Of a DNA stretch of 64,000 bases, positions 45,504 through 56,403 are shown in pieces. The stretch comes from Rhodanobacter sp. (GTDB taxonomy: Bacteria > Pseudomonadota > Gammaproteobacteria > Xanthomonadales > Rhodanobacteraceae): NCBI GenBank assembly GCA_004298015.1, contig SCSE01000002.1, forward strand, positions 1 to 64,000. Reading direction: 5' to 3'. The translations under genes and the position numbers were made by a program. The notes under the pieces were generated by a model. It was given only the letters and a program-made list of their open reading frames with translations. It did not search any database and had not been told where the DNA came from. Position 1 is the stretch's first letter; each line of letters starts with the position of its first letter.

Positions 45504-45782
45504 ATGCACGCTTTCGCACTTGCACACCCTGGCCATCTGGCCCTGTTGGACTTCGCGGCGATCCGCGAACGTAGCGGAATCAGCCACGCCGAATGGTACC
45601 GGCACATGGCACGCGGCACCGCGCCGCGCCCGGTGAAGATCGGCACCGCCAGCCGCTGGCCTGCCCATGAAATAGATGCACTGATTGCCGCGCGTATCGC
45701 CGGCAAGACCGATGCTGAGCTGGTCGAGCTGGTCAAGGCCATGCATGCCGCACGTACCGCCTCATCGGAGGTGGCAGCATGA
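45504..45782 (+). CDS. AlpA/MerR-like HTH regulator
   Basis: The protein is 92 residues from the ATG at 45504 (GGAG 8 nt upstream). It has the AlpA-type pattern FAAIRERSGISHAEWYRHMA followed by PRPVKIGTASRWPAHEIDAL and a helical tail. Such proteins activate excision or replication genes of satellites such as P4-like islands. It precedes, and overlaps by 4 bp, the tail-tip-like gene, and so heads the replication/cargo operon. Confidence 0.75.
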   Translation: MHAFALAHPGHLALLDFAAIRERSGISHAEWYRHMARGTAPRPVKIGTASRWPAHEIDALIAARIAGKTDAELVELVKAMHAARTASSEVAA

Positions 45783-46216
45783 ACGCCGGCACCGTCACTG
45801 TGATGGCGAAACCCCACGCACTCCGTCAAGAGCTGGTGCAGGCGCAGTTTCCTGCCGGCCAGACGCTGGCGCAGATGCTTGGCGAGGATGCCGACGAACT
45901 GCTGCGGGTGACAATCAACAGCGTCGACGTACCCCGCAAGGTCTGGGGTCACCTGAAACCGCGTGCCGGGTCGACCGTGCATGTCCGCATGGGCATTCAG
46001 GGCGGAAACGGTGGCAAGGTGCTGCGCACGGTGGCGCTCGTGGCCCTTGCGGCGGCAGCGATGTACATCACCATGGGCGGCGCAGCGGGTGCTTATGGCA
46101 CGTCCGCAACATGGTTTGCGCAAGGCTCCCTTTCCGCTTCCATCTTGTCGGTTGGCGTGACCATGGTCGGGTCCATGGATGGCGGCTCACTGACGGCACA
46201 AGGGGGTGCGGCATGA
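45779..46216 (+). CDS. stand-alone phage tail-tip-like N-terminal domain protein
   Basis: The protein has 145 residues. The first 75 have a ubiquitin/MoaD-like pattern (AGQTLAQMLGEDADELLRVT, then SVDVPRKVWGHLKPRAGSTV and VHVRMGIQGGNGGK). A glycine/alanine-rich hydrophobic segment follows (VLRTVALVALAAAAMYITMG and on). This order is seen at the N-terminus of gpJ-like host-specificity proteins and in lambda tail protein I-like factors, but here the long tail-tip body is absent. Start and stop overlap the neighbouring genes (ATGA both sides), so it is not a random fragment. It could imitate or block a helper phage tail component; that is inference. Confidence 0.6.
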   Translation: MNAGTVTVMAKPHALRQELVQAQFPAGQTLAQMLGEDADELLRVTINSVDVPRKVWGHLKPRAGSTVHVRMGIQGGNGGKVLRTVALVALAAAAMYITMGGAAGAYGTSATWFAQGSLSASILSVGVTMVGSMDGGSLTAQGGAA

Positions 46217-46827
46217 GCACCCTTAACGCCTATGTCGGTGACCACCACGCCCTGCTGGCCGTTGATACCTTCGTACAGAAAAACGGCGGCGTGCTGGTTC
46301 ATGGTCCGAAGCTGTTCCCGATACCGCACGCCAAGGTTGTGGTCGGGGTACGCGGTGACCTGATTTTCGGCATGCAGGTGTCGAACCACCTGCACCTGGG
46401 GCCGGTGGCTGACTTCGACGATGCAGTTACCACGATGCCGGCGATTCTGGACCGCGTAACCGCCGACTATTTCCAGCAGCGCAAGGAGCACGGCGACGTG
46501 CCATGGGCTGGGGTCGAAATCGCGCTGGTTGGATGGTCGAAGCGCGCCGGGCGGATGCAGGGCATTCGTTGGGAAAGTTGGCCCGGTGACAAGCTGTTCA
46601 AGACCACCCCGATTGAACCGTGGAGCCTTTCGCCGAACGCCGACTGGCGCGAGATACCCAAGGCACCGGACAGTGCCGAGAAGATGGAAGCCCTGGCGCG
46701 GGATCAGGTCAAGTTCATTCGCACACACCTCCCCGGTGCCGTGATTGGGGGTCACCTGCTGCTGGCTGAGATCACCCGCGAGGCAATGACCATCAAATGC
46801 ATTGCCGATCTGGAGGCCAACCCATGA
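46213..46827 (+). CDS. Ntn-hydrolase/proteasome-like hypothetical protein
   Basis: The protein is 204 residues from the ATG at 46213, overlapping the previous stop. The N-terminal pattern LNAYVGDHHALLAVDTFVQK, then GPKLFPIPHAKVVVGVRGDL resembles the beta-sandwich start of phage-encoded proteasome-like (Ntn hydrolase) proteins. I cannot identify the nucleophile: the first residue after Met is Ser, and Thr occurs next. The middle and end are mixed alpha/beta with no motif. It is paired with the tail-tip-like gene, and its stop overlaps the primase-like gene. Confidence 0.45.
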   Translation: MSTLNAYVGDHHALLAVDTFVQKNGGVLVHGPKLFPIPHAKVVVGVRGDLIFGMQVSNHLHLGPVADFDDAVTTMPAILDRVTADYFQQRKEHGDVPWAGVEIALVGWSKRAGRMQGIRWESWPGDKLFKTTPIEPWSLSPNADWREIPKAPDSAEKMEALARDQVKFIRTHLPGAVIGGHLLLAEITREAMTIKCIADLEANP

Positions 46828-47360
46828 ACAGGCCCCAGACACGACAAACCCAGCCGGGCAAGGGCTGGGTTCAAGATCGCACACACAACAACTCCAGCGC
46901 CAAAGTTACCACCATCGGCACCCCTTTGCAGCTGCTGTTGCCGAGGCTTGAAGGGGTCGTCACGACCGGCAAGGGCTGGCGTGCACGCTGTCCGAACTGC
47001 GGCGGTAAGGGTCACAAGCTGGCCATCGTCGAAGGCGACAACGGTACGTTGCTGGTGACTTGTTTCAGCTGTCACGACACGGGTGCAGTACTTGCCGCAG
47101 TCGGCTTGCAGATGGGTGACCTGTTTCAGCGTCGCCACTATCGAAACATGACCCCAGCCGAACGCAGTCAGCTCCGGCAGGCGGCATTGATTCCTCGTTG
47201 GCGTGCTGCCCTGGAGGTACTGAGCCACGAGGCCACCGTGCTGCTGATTGCCGCCAACAAGCTTGGAGATGGTGACCAGTTGGATGATGCCGAGCTGACC
47301 CGTATGCGGGTGGCTGCCCTGAAGCTGTTCGATGCACAGGAGGTGCTCAATGCACGCTGA
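46824..47360 (+). CDS. CHC2-type zinc-finger primase-like protein
   Basis: The protein is 178 residues from the ATG at 46824 (ATGA overlap). It carries a zinc-binding site CPNC at 55-58 and CFSC at 78-81, spaced as in the zinc-finger domain of DnaG-type primases. A helical C-terminal part (PRWRAALEVLSHEATVLLIA) follows. No Toprim catalytic core is visible, so it is a primase accessory or a very reduced primase working with the ATPase encoded next. It overlaps that gene by 11 bp. Confidence 0.7.
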   Translation: MNRPQTRQTQPGKGWVQDRTHNNSSAKVTTIGTPLQLLLPRLEGVVTTGKGWRARCPNCGGKGHKLAIVEGDNGTLLVTCFSCHDTGAVLAAVGLQMGDLFQRRHYRNMTPAERSQLRQAALIPRWRAALEVLSHEATVLLIAANKLGDGDQLDDAELTRMRVAALKLFDAQEVLNAR

Positions 47361-48978
47361 GCCAGAGACCTACAGCGCCAGCATCGATGATCTGGCTGCA
47401 CGCGAGGAAGCGGCAACATCGATGCCAGAGCGCATCACCTTGTTCGACGACAACGGTCAGCGCAAGGCGCAATCCACGGTCCTTACCGAGATCGGTCAGC
47501 AACACCATCTGTTCCACAATCCCGACAGCGAGGCATTCGCCCGGGTTACGGTGGCCAACCATGCCGAGGTGTTCCGCGTCGCCGGTAGCGAGTACCGCGA
47601 CCTGTTGGGCCGCACGTACTACCTGTTGTCAGGCAGTGGCGCGAATCGCAATGCGATTACCGATGCCGTGGCGACGCTCACGGCCACCGCGCGCTATGCC
47701 GGCCCGGAGGAACCCGTGCACCTGCGCGTCGGTGCTACCGATAGCGGCATTGTGATGGATACCGGTGCCAGCGATTGGGCGGTGATTGAGGTCGACACTT
47801 CCGGCTGGCGAATCGTGCGCCAGCATGCTGTGAACTTTCGTCGCACGACGAAGGCGACGGCATTGCCTGTAGCCGGTCACGCGGACTTCGGCTTGATCTG
47901 GAAATACATCAACGTGGAAGTGGCCGACCGCGTACTGGTGGCGGCTTGGCTTCTGGCAGCACTGCGGCCGCATGGACCGTTTCCGATCCTGCTTCTGTTG
48001 GGCGAACAGGGCACCGGCAAGTCCAATTCCAGCCGCACCCTGAAGTCGCTCACCGACCCGTCCGGCGTGCCATTGCGACCGCCGCCGCGTGATGACCGTG
48101 ATCTGCTGGTGGCCGCGCTCAATTCATGGGTGCTGGCGCTGGACAACTTGAGCGGCGCGACGCCGCAACTGTCCGACGCCCTTTGCCGACTCGCTACCGG
48201 AGGTGCCCTGGCCGGGCGCAAGCTGTACACCGACAGCGAGGAATCTGCGCACAACATCCAGCGTCCGGTCATCTTGAACGGGATCGACGACCTGGCCTCA
48301 CGTCCTGACCTTGCCGAGCGTTGCATCCACCTGACCCTGCCGACGCTCACCACACGCACCACTGAGGCGGAGTTGGCGGGGCAGTTCAAGGTGGACGCGC
48401 CCAAGATCATGGCGGCCTTGCTGGACGGCGTGGTGCTGGCCCTGCGCGACGTGGCTACCGTCAACATCGGGGTATTGCCGCGCATGGCCGATTTCGCCAA
48501 GTGGGCAGCGGCTGGCGTGCCGGCGCTGGGCTTCACGGCTGAAGCGTTCATCACGGCATATCGGCGCAATCAGGCTGATGCGGTGGCGCTGGGGCTGGAA
48601 TCGTCCACCGTGGCCTGCACCATCCGCAGTTTCGCCGAGCGTCACGGGCGCTGGAAAGGCACCGCCCGGGAGCTGCTGTCACGGCTGAATCAGGAAGCCG
48701 AGGCCGACCGGAATATGCCCGGCTGGCCACATTCGCCGAAGGGTTTACAGACGATCTTGCGGCGGCTGGCACCGTCGCTGCGCAGCATTGGCATCCACGT
48801 CGAGCGTGACCGCAATGCCGAAGGTCGATATCTGACCCTATCGTGCCAACCCCGTGGGCAAGTGTCACAAGTGTCACAACTGACACCAGCGCCGGTATCG
48901 AATGACGGAATGACACATATGACACTTCCCCGCGAACCTAGCACGGTCGCCCCCACCCCGGAGGCTTTCGACCTATGA
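47350..48978 (+). CDS. P-loop replicative helicase/ATPase of the island
   Basis: The protein is 542 residues from the ATG at 47350 (GGAGG 7 nt upstream). An N-terminal domain of about 180 residues precedes a AAA-like ATPase: Walker A GEQGTGKSN at about 217-225, a Walker B-like VLALDNLSG near 260 and sensor-like PVILNGIDDLASRPDLAER. The C-terminal helical domain (FAERHGRWKGTARELLSRLN) resembles DNA-binding tails of satellite helicases. It probably drives island replication with the zinc-finger protein. The 3' end contains repeated GTGTCACAA words. The next gene overlaps by 4 bp. Confidence 0.72.
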   Translation: MHAEPETYSASIDDLAAREEAATSMPERITLFDDNGQRKAQSTVLTEIGQQHHLFHNPDSEAFARVTVANHAEVFRVAGSEYRDLLGRTYYLLSGSGANRNAITDAVATLTATARYAGPEEPVHLRVGATDSGIVMDTGASDWAVIEVDTSGWRIVRQHAVNFRRTTKATALPVAGHADFGLIWKYINVEVADRVLVAAWLLAALRPHGPFPILLLLGEQGTGKSNSSRTLKSLTDPSGVPLRPPPRDDRDLLVAALNSWVLALDNLSGATPQLSDALCRLATGGALAGRKLYTDSEESAHNIQRPVILNGIDDLASRPDLAERCIHLTLPTLTTRTTEAELAGQFKVDAPKIMAALLDGVVLALRDVATVNIGVLPRMADFAKWAAAGVPALGFTAEAFITAYRRNQADAVALGLESSTVACTIRSFAERHGRWKGTARELLSRLNQEAEADRNMPGWPHSPKGLQTILRRLAPSLRSIGIHVERDRNAEGRYLTLSCQPRGQVSQVSQLTPAPVSNDGMTHMTLPREPSTVAPTPEAFDL

Positions 48979-49379
48979 GCGCTATTCAACTGATCCGCGA
49001 ATGCCGGGACGCTGGCATCCGTCTACAAGCACACGGTGACCGCCTTCACGTCGAAGCACCAGCGGGCAGTATCACCCCGGAACTACGGCAGGCATTGGCC
49101 GAGCACAAGGCCGATCTGCTGGCGCTGCATGCGATCCGCGCCAGTCTGCTGGCCTTGGCCGTCAGGATGGGCATACCCCGTTGCGTAGTGGATGAACTGC
49201 CGGTGGAGGAACTCGAAGCCACAGCACAGCAGACCGCGTTGTGCGACGACCACACCGACGCCAATGGCGACCCGCTACCGCACGCACTGCTGGTGTTCTA
49301 CCTGCGCACCCTGGCTGATCGCATGGACGCGTCACAGGGCAGCCCTGCGCCGTCTGGTGGAGGCTCGTCGAATGGGTAG
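48975..49379 (+). CDS. TubC_N-like docking domain protein
   Basis: This 134-residue protein has an N-terminal domain of about 55 residues (IRECRDAGIRLQAHGDRLHV, then APAGSITPELRQALAEHKAD) matching the TubC N-terminal docking domain pattern found in mobile elements after the helicase gene. The C-terminal half is acidic and less defined. It is probably a protein-protein adaptor for the replication proteins. The start overlaps the helicase stop. Confidence 0.65.
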   Translation: MSAIQLIRECRDAGIRLQAHGDRLHVEAPAGSITPELRQALAEHKADLLALHAIRASLLALAVRMGIPRCVVDELPVEELEATAQQTALCDDHTDANGDPLPHALLVFYLRTLADRMDASQGSPAPSGGGSSNG

Positions 49380-49474
49380 GGGTAGGGGGGGCAAATCTCT
49401 AGGTTGAACGTCCTGAAAACCGCGCACGCCCCTTCGTTTTCGTAACCCGCAACAATTTTCGGAAAGCCGTGACC

Positions 49475-49684
49475 ATGAAAACCGCACCTGTAGCCCAATG
49501 GCGCATACCCCGATGCAAGCACTGCGGCCAACCGCTGGGGGTGTTCAGTCTGCGCAAGACGTGCTCCGACCGATGTCGCCAGGCGCTGAGCCGCGCGACA
49601 CGTCGGGGGTCTACCGCAGCCTCAACCAGTCGCAGCGGGCGCTTCAAGATGACGACAGGAACGAGAGAAGTTTCTCATCGTTAA
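49475..49684 (+). CDS. small zinc-ribbon-like protein
   Basis: The protein is 69 residues from the ATG at 49475. It has a CKHC...CSDRC motif (C-x2-C and C-x3-C, 15 residues apart), the spacing of small treble-clef or zinc-ribbon proteins, followed by an Arg/Ser-rich tail. Its last 40 bases overlap the convergent lipoprotein gene. A GTG at 49469 is an alternative start. Function unknown, possibly nucleic-acid binding. Confidence 0.5.
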   Translation: MKTAPVAQWRIPRCKHCGQPLGVFSLRKTCSDRCRQALSRATRRGSTAASTSRSGRFKMTTGTREVSHR

Positions 49685-50228
49685 CTATCTTGCCTACTAG
49701 GTTGGATAGCGCACCGTTGATGTACTGACTGTTTTGCCCAGCAGTCGGAACCCAGAATTTCGACTGCTTAGAATCTACGCGGTAAAAGTTTTCGTAGGTG
49801 TGCGTGCCATTGGTCGCGATGCCTTCTGCCGCGGCATTCGCCTCTTGGTGGCCCGTCCAGAATCCAGCGTGCAACTCCGTTTTAAGCGCACGTAGCTGTA
49901 TGGTTAGCGTTGCATGTGGAGCGGCGGTTGATCCAACGACTTTGAATCCGCGGTGAGTAAGCCCTTTGCCGATGGCCTGCTTGATGACCGCTGCGACGTC
50001 AGAGTTCGTTGTAATGGTTGCCGCGGAGATGGCGCCATTACCTCGGTGCCCTAAATCCCTCGTTGGCCTTTGGTCCTGCACTACGATGGCTACAGGCAGC
50101 TCATGGCCATCGTTGCTGTCAACGTATTGGACTTGTGGTTGAAGCCGTACGTTCTGTGCGTGGAACGCACACCCGCTGAGCACTACGGCGCCGGCAACAG
50201 CCAAGTACGCGATCTTTGTGAACTTCAT
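49644..50228 (-). CDS. YajG-family lipoprotein carried by the island
   Basis: The protein is 194 residues. A lipoprotein signal peptide ends in LSGC (Cys20), so it should be acylated and placed in the envelope. The mature part has the YajG pattern (VAIVVQDQRPTRDLG, SAATITTNSDVAAVIKQAIG, GLTHRGFKV). YajG proteins are of unknown function, some co-transcribed with cell-wall genes. Here it is antisense to the island operon, next to the attachment site, with AGGGG as ribosome-binding site. It looks like an independently expressed cargo gene, as morons are in prophages. Confidence 0.75.
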   Translation of the reverse strand: MKFTKIAYLAVAGAVVLSGCAFHAQNVRLQPQVQYVDSNDGHELPVAIVVQDQRPTRDLGHRGNGAISAATITTNSDVAAVIKQAIGKGLTHRGFKVVGSTAAPHATLTIQLRALKTELHAGFWTGHQEANAAAEGIATNGTHTYENFYRVDSKQSKFWVPTAGQNSQYINGALSNLVGKIVNDEKLLSFLSSS

Positions 50229-50442
50229 CAGCTTTATTCCCCTTAAATGTGGCTCACTTCAGAATTGAACTCGCCCCAATGCCATCTATAAATTTCACAC
50301 GCGGCAGCGTCGCCTCGACGTGGCCGTCCAACGCTTGGTAGACCCCGTACTCGGATGTATTGCTGGATGTTCGGGTATGGCGGCAAGTGCGTCAATCAGG
50401 GATTGCCTACACGGATTCGGCGCGGCCAAGGCCATCAAGAAA

Positions 50443-50468
50443 AAAACCGCCTTTTGAGGGGCGGTTTT
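50443..50468 (-). terminator. intrinsic terminator for tRNA-Val, supplied by the island
   Basis: Stem AAAACCGCC/GGCGGTTTT read on the minus strand, followed by a run of T. It lies about 65 bp after the tRNA-Val 3' end, within the island, and so replaces the original terminator at 42508-42528. Confidence 0.7.
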
Positions 50469-50489
50469 CCGTATTCTTTCCGTACTGGC
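50465..50489 (+). repeat. island-internal 25-bp direct repeat, right copy
   Basis: Same as 42676-42700 except one T for C, same orientation, 43 bp inside the tRNA-Val end. It contains the doubled TTTCCGTA(C/T)T word. Candidate integrase arm site. Confidence 0.6.
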
Positions 50490-50532
50490 AACTTCGCAGG
50501 TAGTGAAATCGCCGGTAAGTCTTTGAAATTAT

Positions 50533-50607
50533 TGGTGGGCGGTGCAAGGATCGAACTTGCGACACCTGCCGTGTGAAGGCAGTGCTCTACCGCTGAGCTA
50601 ACCGCCC
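50533..50607 (-). tRNA. tRNA-Val (anticodon CAC)
   Basis: This is a complete cloverleaf: acceptor GGGCGGT/ACCGCCC, D-arm with AGCTCAGCGGTAGAGC, anticodon stem CTGCC/GGCAG with loop TTCACAC (anticodon CAC, codon GUG), and T-arm GCAAG-TTCGATC-CTTGC. CCA is encoded. The 3' 50 bases are repeated at the other end of the 8 kb island, so this gene was rebuilt with an island-derived 3' part. Confidence 0.95.
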
Positions 50608-50728
50608 GCCGGAAGCGCGCAATCTTAGGTGCAGTCCTCCTGCGGGTCAATGCCCCGGGTTGAATTTCGGGCGATATGTGGGACTTGGGTTGCTAGACTT
50701 GCGCACCTTTCATCACCGAATCACCGCG

Positions 50729-51070
50729 ATGGACATTGTGAATACCCAGCTGGCTTCCATCCTGCACGCGCTCCAGCAATTTCAACTCACATCCTGGAAA
50801 ATGGTGGGCTATACGGGGACGCTGCTGTTCACCAGCCGCTGGTTCGTGCAGCTCTACTACACCCGCAAGTACAAGCGCGTGGTGATGCCGCTGGCGTTCT
50901 GGTGGTTGTCGGTATTCGGCAGCGCCTTGTTGCTGGCGTACTTTGTCCTCGGCAAGAACGATTCAGTGGGCATTCTTTCCAACTTTTTTCCGGTCTTCGT
51001 TTCAGTCTACAACCTGGTTGTTCATCTTCGACATCGCCGGAACAGCATCACCGGGGACGCCACGGCGTGA
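50729..51070 (+). CDS. LAB_N domain inner-membrane protein
   Basis: The protein is 113 residues from the ATG at 50729 (MDIVNTQLASIL). It has three hydrophobic segments: MVGYTGTLLFTSRWFVQLYY, VVMPLAFWWLSVFGSALLLAY and ILSNFFPVFVSVYNLVV. The pattern GTLLFTSRWFVQ...VMPLAFWWLS is that of the LAB_N (lipid A biosynthesis N-terminal) family, small membrane proteins often near lipid A or glycosyltransferase genes. Its activity is unknown. It is convergent with metH across 15 bp. Confidence 0.75.
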   Translation: MDIVNTQLASILHALQQFQLTSWKMVGYTGTLLFTSRWFVQLYYTRKYKRVVMPLAFWWLSVFGSALLLAYFVLGKNDSVGILSNFFPVFVSVYNLVVHLRHRRNSITGDATA

Positions 51071-51085
51071 CCGGCGACGCGGCGC

Positions 51086-53812
<2,727 letters not shown>

Positions 53813-53837
53813 GGGGATGGGCTTCTTGCGTTGGCAT

Positions 53838-54034
53838 CCTCTCCCCTGCGGGGAAAGGAATGAGGTGAGGGGTAGGTGCTTGCCATGAGCATGCACTTTG
53901 CATCGGCTTCCTCTCCCTTCTGGGGAGAGGATTGAAGTGAGGGGCGCGTGATCGCCATGAGCATGCCCTTTGCCTTTGCCTTTGCCTTTGCCTTTGCATC
54001 CTCTCCCCTGCGGGGAGAGGATTGAGGTGAGGGG
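53838..54034. repeat. array of three REP-like units with a hexanucleotide run between the metH genes
   Basis: The palindrome CCTCTCCCCTGCGGGGAGAGG, or a variant, followed by ATTGAGGTGAGGGG, occurs at 53838-53872, 53910-53944 and 54000-54034. The linkers repeat CGCCATGAGCATGC. The second linker has five copies of TTTGCC (53967-53998), a slippage-prone tract. A weaker inverted copy is at 54095-54121. The units lie between metH parts and may form stable mRNA hairpins that separate their expression. Confidence 0.75.
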
Positions 54035-54137
54035 TGGGTGCTCGCGGGATAGCTCAACGAAGCCTGCTTCGACAAAACTTCATCGCCAGCGCAGCCCCTC
54101 ACCCCAACCCAGGGCAGAGGGAGCAGGGCAGCGGTGC

Positions 54138-55226
54138 TCATGCCGCCTCCGCAGCAAGCGATGGCAATGCGCGTGGCGCAAAGTCGCGTACCGCCTCGGC
54201 AATTGCGGTGATATGGGCCGGCGTGGTGCCACAGCAGCCGCCGACCATGTTGAGCAGGCCGTCGCGCGCGAAGCCGCCAATGATGCCGGCCATGTGTTCG
54301 GGGGTCTCGTCGTACTCGCCGAACGCATTCGGCAGGCCGGCATTCGGGTGGGTGCTGACATGACATTCGGCAATGCCTGCCAGGGTCTGGATATGCGGAC
54401 GCAGATCGTCGGCACCGAGCGCGCAGTTGAAGCCCACCGACATCGGTCGTGCATGGCACACCGAGTAGTAGAACGCTTCGGCGGTCTGACCGGAAAGCGT
54501 GCGACCGGAGCGGTCGGTGATGGTGCCGGAGATCATCACCGGCATCCGCGCCCTACGCTGATGGAACAGCTCGCTGAGCGCGAACAGCGCGGCCTTGGCA
54601 TTGAGCGTGTCGAAGATGGTTTCGACCATGATCACGTCGGCGCCACCATCGATCAGTCCGTTGGCAGACTCGGTGTAGTTCTCGGCCAGTTCCTCGAAGG
54701 TGACGTTGCGGAAGCCAGGATCATTGACGTCCGGCGACAGCGACGCAGTGCGACTGGTAGGGCCGAGCACGCCGATTACGAAGCGCGGCCGATCCGGTGT
54801 TTTTGCCGTCATCGCGTCGCAGGCCGCACGCGCGATACGAGCCCCCTCGAGATTCAATTCGGCGGCAAGGTGCTGCATCTGGTAATCGGCCTGGCTGATC
54901 CGGGTCGAGTTGAAGGTGTTGGTTTCGACCAGGTCGGCGCCAGCCGCGAGATAGGCATCGTGCACGCCGCGGATGATCTCGGGCCTGGTCAGTGTCAGCA
55001 GGTCGTTGTTGCCCTTGAGATCACAGGCGCCGGGATGGTCATGGCCATGATGCCCGGCGTGGCCGTCATGGCCGTGTTCGAAGCGGTCGCCACGGAAGCC
55101 CAGTTCGTCCAGCCCGTGTGCCTGCAGCATGGTGCCCATGGCGCCGTCGAGAATCAGGATGCGCTGTCGTAGTGCCCGCTCCAGCAGGGCAACGCGTTCG
55201 GGGTGGAGCCAGGGTAGGGTACTCAT
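54138..55226 (-). CDS. metH: cobalamin-dependent methionine synthase, homocysteine-binding part
   Basis: The protein is 362 residues from the ATG at 55226 (GAGGA 7 nt upstream). It is the homocysteine S-methyltransferase barrel: [11 protein letters not shown] at the N-terminus, [15 protein letters not shown], and zinc ligands in GFNCALG and GGCCGT. A His/Gly-rich insert ([17 protein letters not shown]) lies at about 50-66. It supplies activated homocysteine to the B12 part encoded downstream. The gene follows the ArsR-type regulator by 33 bp on the same strand, so the three are probably one transcription unit under that regulator. Confidence 0.92.
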   Translation of the reverse strand: MSTLPWLHPERVALLERALRQRILILDGAMGTMLQAHGLDELGFRGDRFEHGHDGHAGHHGHDHPGACDLKGNNDLLTLTRPEIIRGVHDAYLAAGADLVETNTFNSTRISQADYQMQHLAAELNLEGARIARAACDAMTAKTPDRPRFVIGVLGPTSRTASLSPDVNDPGFRNVTFEELAENYTESANGLIDGGADVIMVETIFDTLNAKAALFALSELFHQRRARMPVMISGTITDRSGRTLSGQTAEAFYYSVCHARPMSVGFNCALGADDLRPHIQTLAGIAECHVSTHPNAGLPNAFGEYDETPEHMAGIIGGFARDGLLNMVGGCCGTTPAHITAIAEAVRDFAPRALPSLAAEAA

Positions 55227-55258
55227 GGAATGTCCTCGAGTCAGTGGTCTGTGGCGGC

Positions 55259-56188
55259 TCAGTGCGGCTTGCTGGCCAGCAGACTGATCACCTCGAAATG
55301 GGGTGCCTTGCGTTCGCGACTGAGCCGATTGCAACTGATCACTTCCAGGGCGGCGGCGCGAGCGAAGCCGTCGAGCTGCTCGCTGCGGAAACCGAGGTTG
55401 CGGTGATCGAACGGCTCGACGGCGGCGCGATGGTCGTGCTGGCCGAGAGTTACCGCGAGCAGGCGGCCACCGGGTCGCAGCACGGCGGCGGCTTCGGCCA
55501 CTGCTTGTGCCGGCTGTTCGGCGTAGGTCAGCGCATGCAGCATCAACACCAGGTCGAAGCGTTGCTCCCCCAGTGCCAGGGCATGCATGTCGCCCTGGCG
55601 TACCTGCACGTTATCGAAGGGTTTCAGGCGCCTGGCAGCGGCTTCGACCACCCGCTCGCTGCTGTCCACGCAGACGATCGAATGTGCATGTGGCGCCAGC
55701 AGTTCGGCGGTGATGCCGTCTCCGGAGGCGATATCGAGCACGTCGCCGGTGCCCAGCAGTTGCAGCAGCGACCGGGCCAGGGTTTCCCACGTGCGGCCCG
55801 GGGAGTAGTGGCGCTCCATGTCGCCGGCCACGGTATCGGCCCAACCCTCCTCGCGGGCCCGGTTGGCGAGCACCGCGGGCAGGCGGGCACCGTCTTCGCG
55901 CAGCAGGGCGTCGTCGATGCTCTGGCGCAGCGAATGCAACAATTGATGCTGGGTCTCGTCGCCCTCATTGTTGGCACGGTAGTACGCCGAGACCCCGGCA
56001 CGGCGGTCTCTGACCAGGCCGGCGTCCTTCAATTTCGCCAGATGGGTGGATACGCGTGGCTGCGCCAGATGGAGTACGGCAGCCAGTTCGGCGACGGTAA
56101 GCTCCTCGTGCTCGAGCAATGCAAGCAAGCGCACGCGGGTCGGGTCGGCCAGCAGGCGAAGGATCCCGGAGGCGGCGGCCAGATCCAT
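55259..56188 (-). CDS. ArsR-family regulator fused to a SAM-dependent methyltransferase (SahR-like)
   Basis: This 309-residue protein has an ArsR winged helix at about 1-90 ([37 protein letters not shown]). Then comes a class I methyltransferase fold: [20 protein letters not shown] (motif I), [17 protein letters not shown] and [10 protein letters not shown]. Fusion regulators of this type next to metH are known as SahR-like; they respond to S-adenosylhomocysteine to control methionine-cycle genes. The same ligand is likely here, through the methyltransferase-like domain acting as sensor. It heads the metH unit and has a palindromic region 45-80 bp upstream. Confidence 0.83.
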   Translation of the reverse strand: MDLAAASGILRLLADPTRVRLLALLEHEELTVAELAAVLHLAQPRVSTHLAKLKDAGLVRDRRAGVSAYYRANNEGDETQHQLLHSLRQSIDDALLREDGARLPAVLANRAREEGWADTVAGDMERHYSPGRTWETLARSLLQLLGTGDVLDIASGDGITAELLAPHAHSIVCVDSSERVVEAAARRLKPFDNVQVRQGDMHALALGEQRFDLVLMLHALTYAEQPAQAVAEAAAVLRPGGRLLAVTLGQHDHRAAVEPFDHRNLGFRSEQLDGFARAAALEVISCNRLSRERKAPHFEVISLLASKPH

Positions 56189-56233
56189 CAGGGGCTAATC
56201 CCGTCGTGGCGCAACATGCTCAGAAACATGGTC

Positions 56234-56268
56234 TGTCATCCTTGTATCGCGATAAAGAGATGACAAGG
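56234..56268. promoter_or_regulatory. nested palindrome upstream of the SahR-like gene
   Basis: Outer arms TGTCATC and GATGACA and inner arms CCTTGT and ACAAGG flank a perfect TATCGCGATA (56245-56254). It lies 46 bp before the regulator start, where an autoregulatory ArsR-type operator would be. The assignment is inference. Confidence 0.5.
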
Positions 56269-56403
56269 CTAGGCGCGGTTTGCCGGGGCGTCAAGCGGTG
56301 CGCGCACGACGGTGGGAGCGAGGGTCGCTACAATACGCGGCTGGCCTGTGGCCTGGCGTTTCCGTCTTGACCAGCCGCCGTGGGCGGTTTCATGGAGAAT
56401 TTC

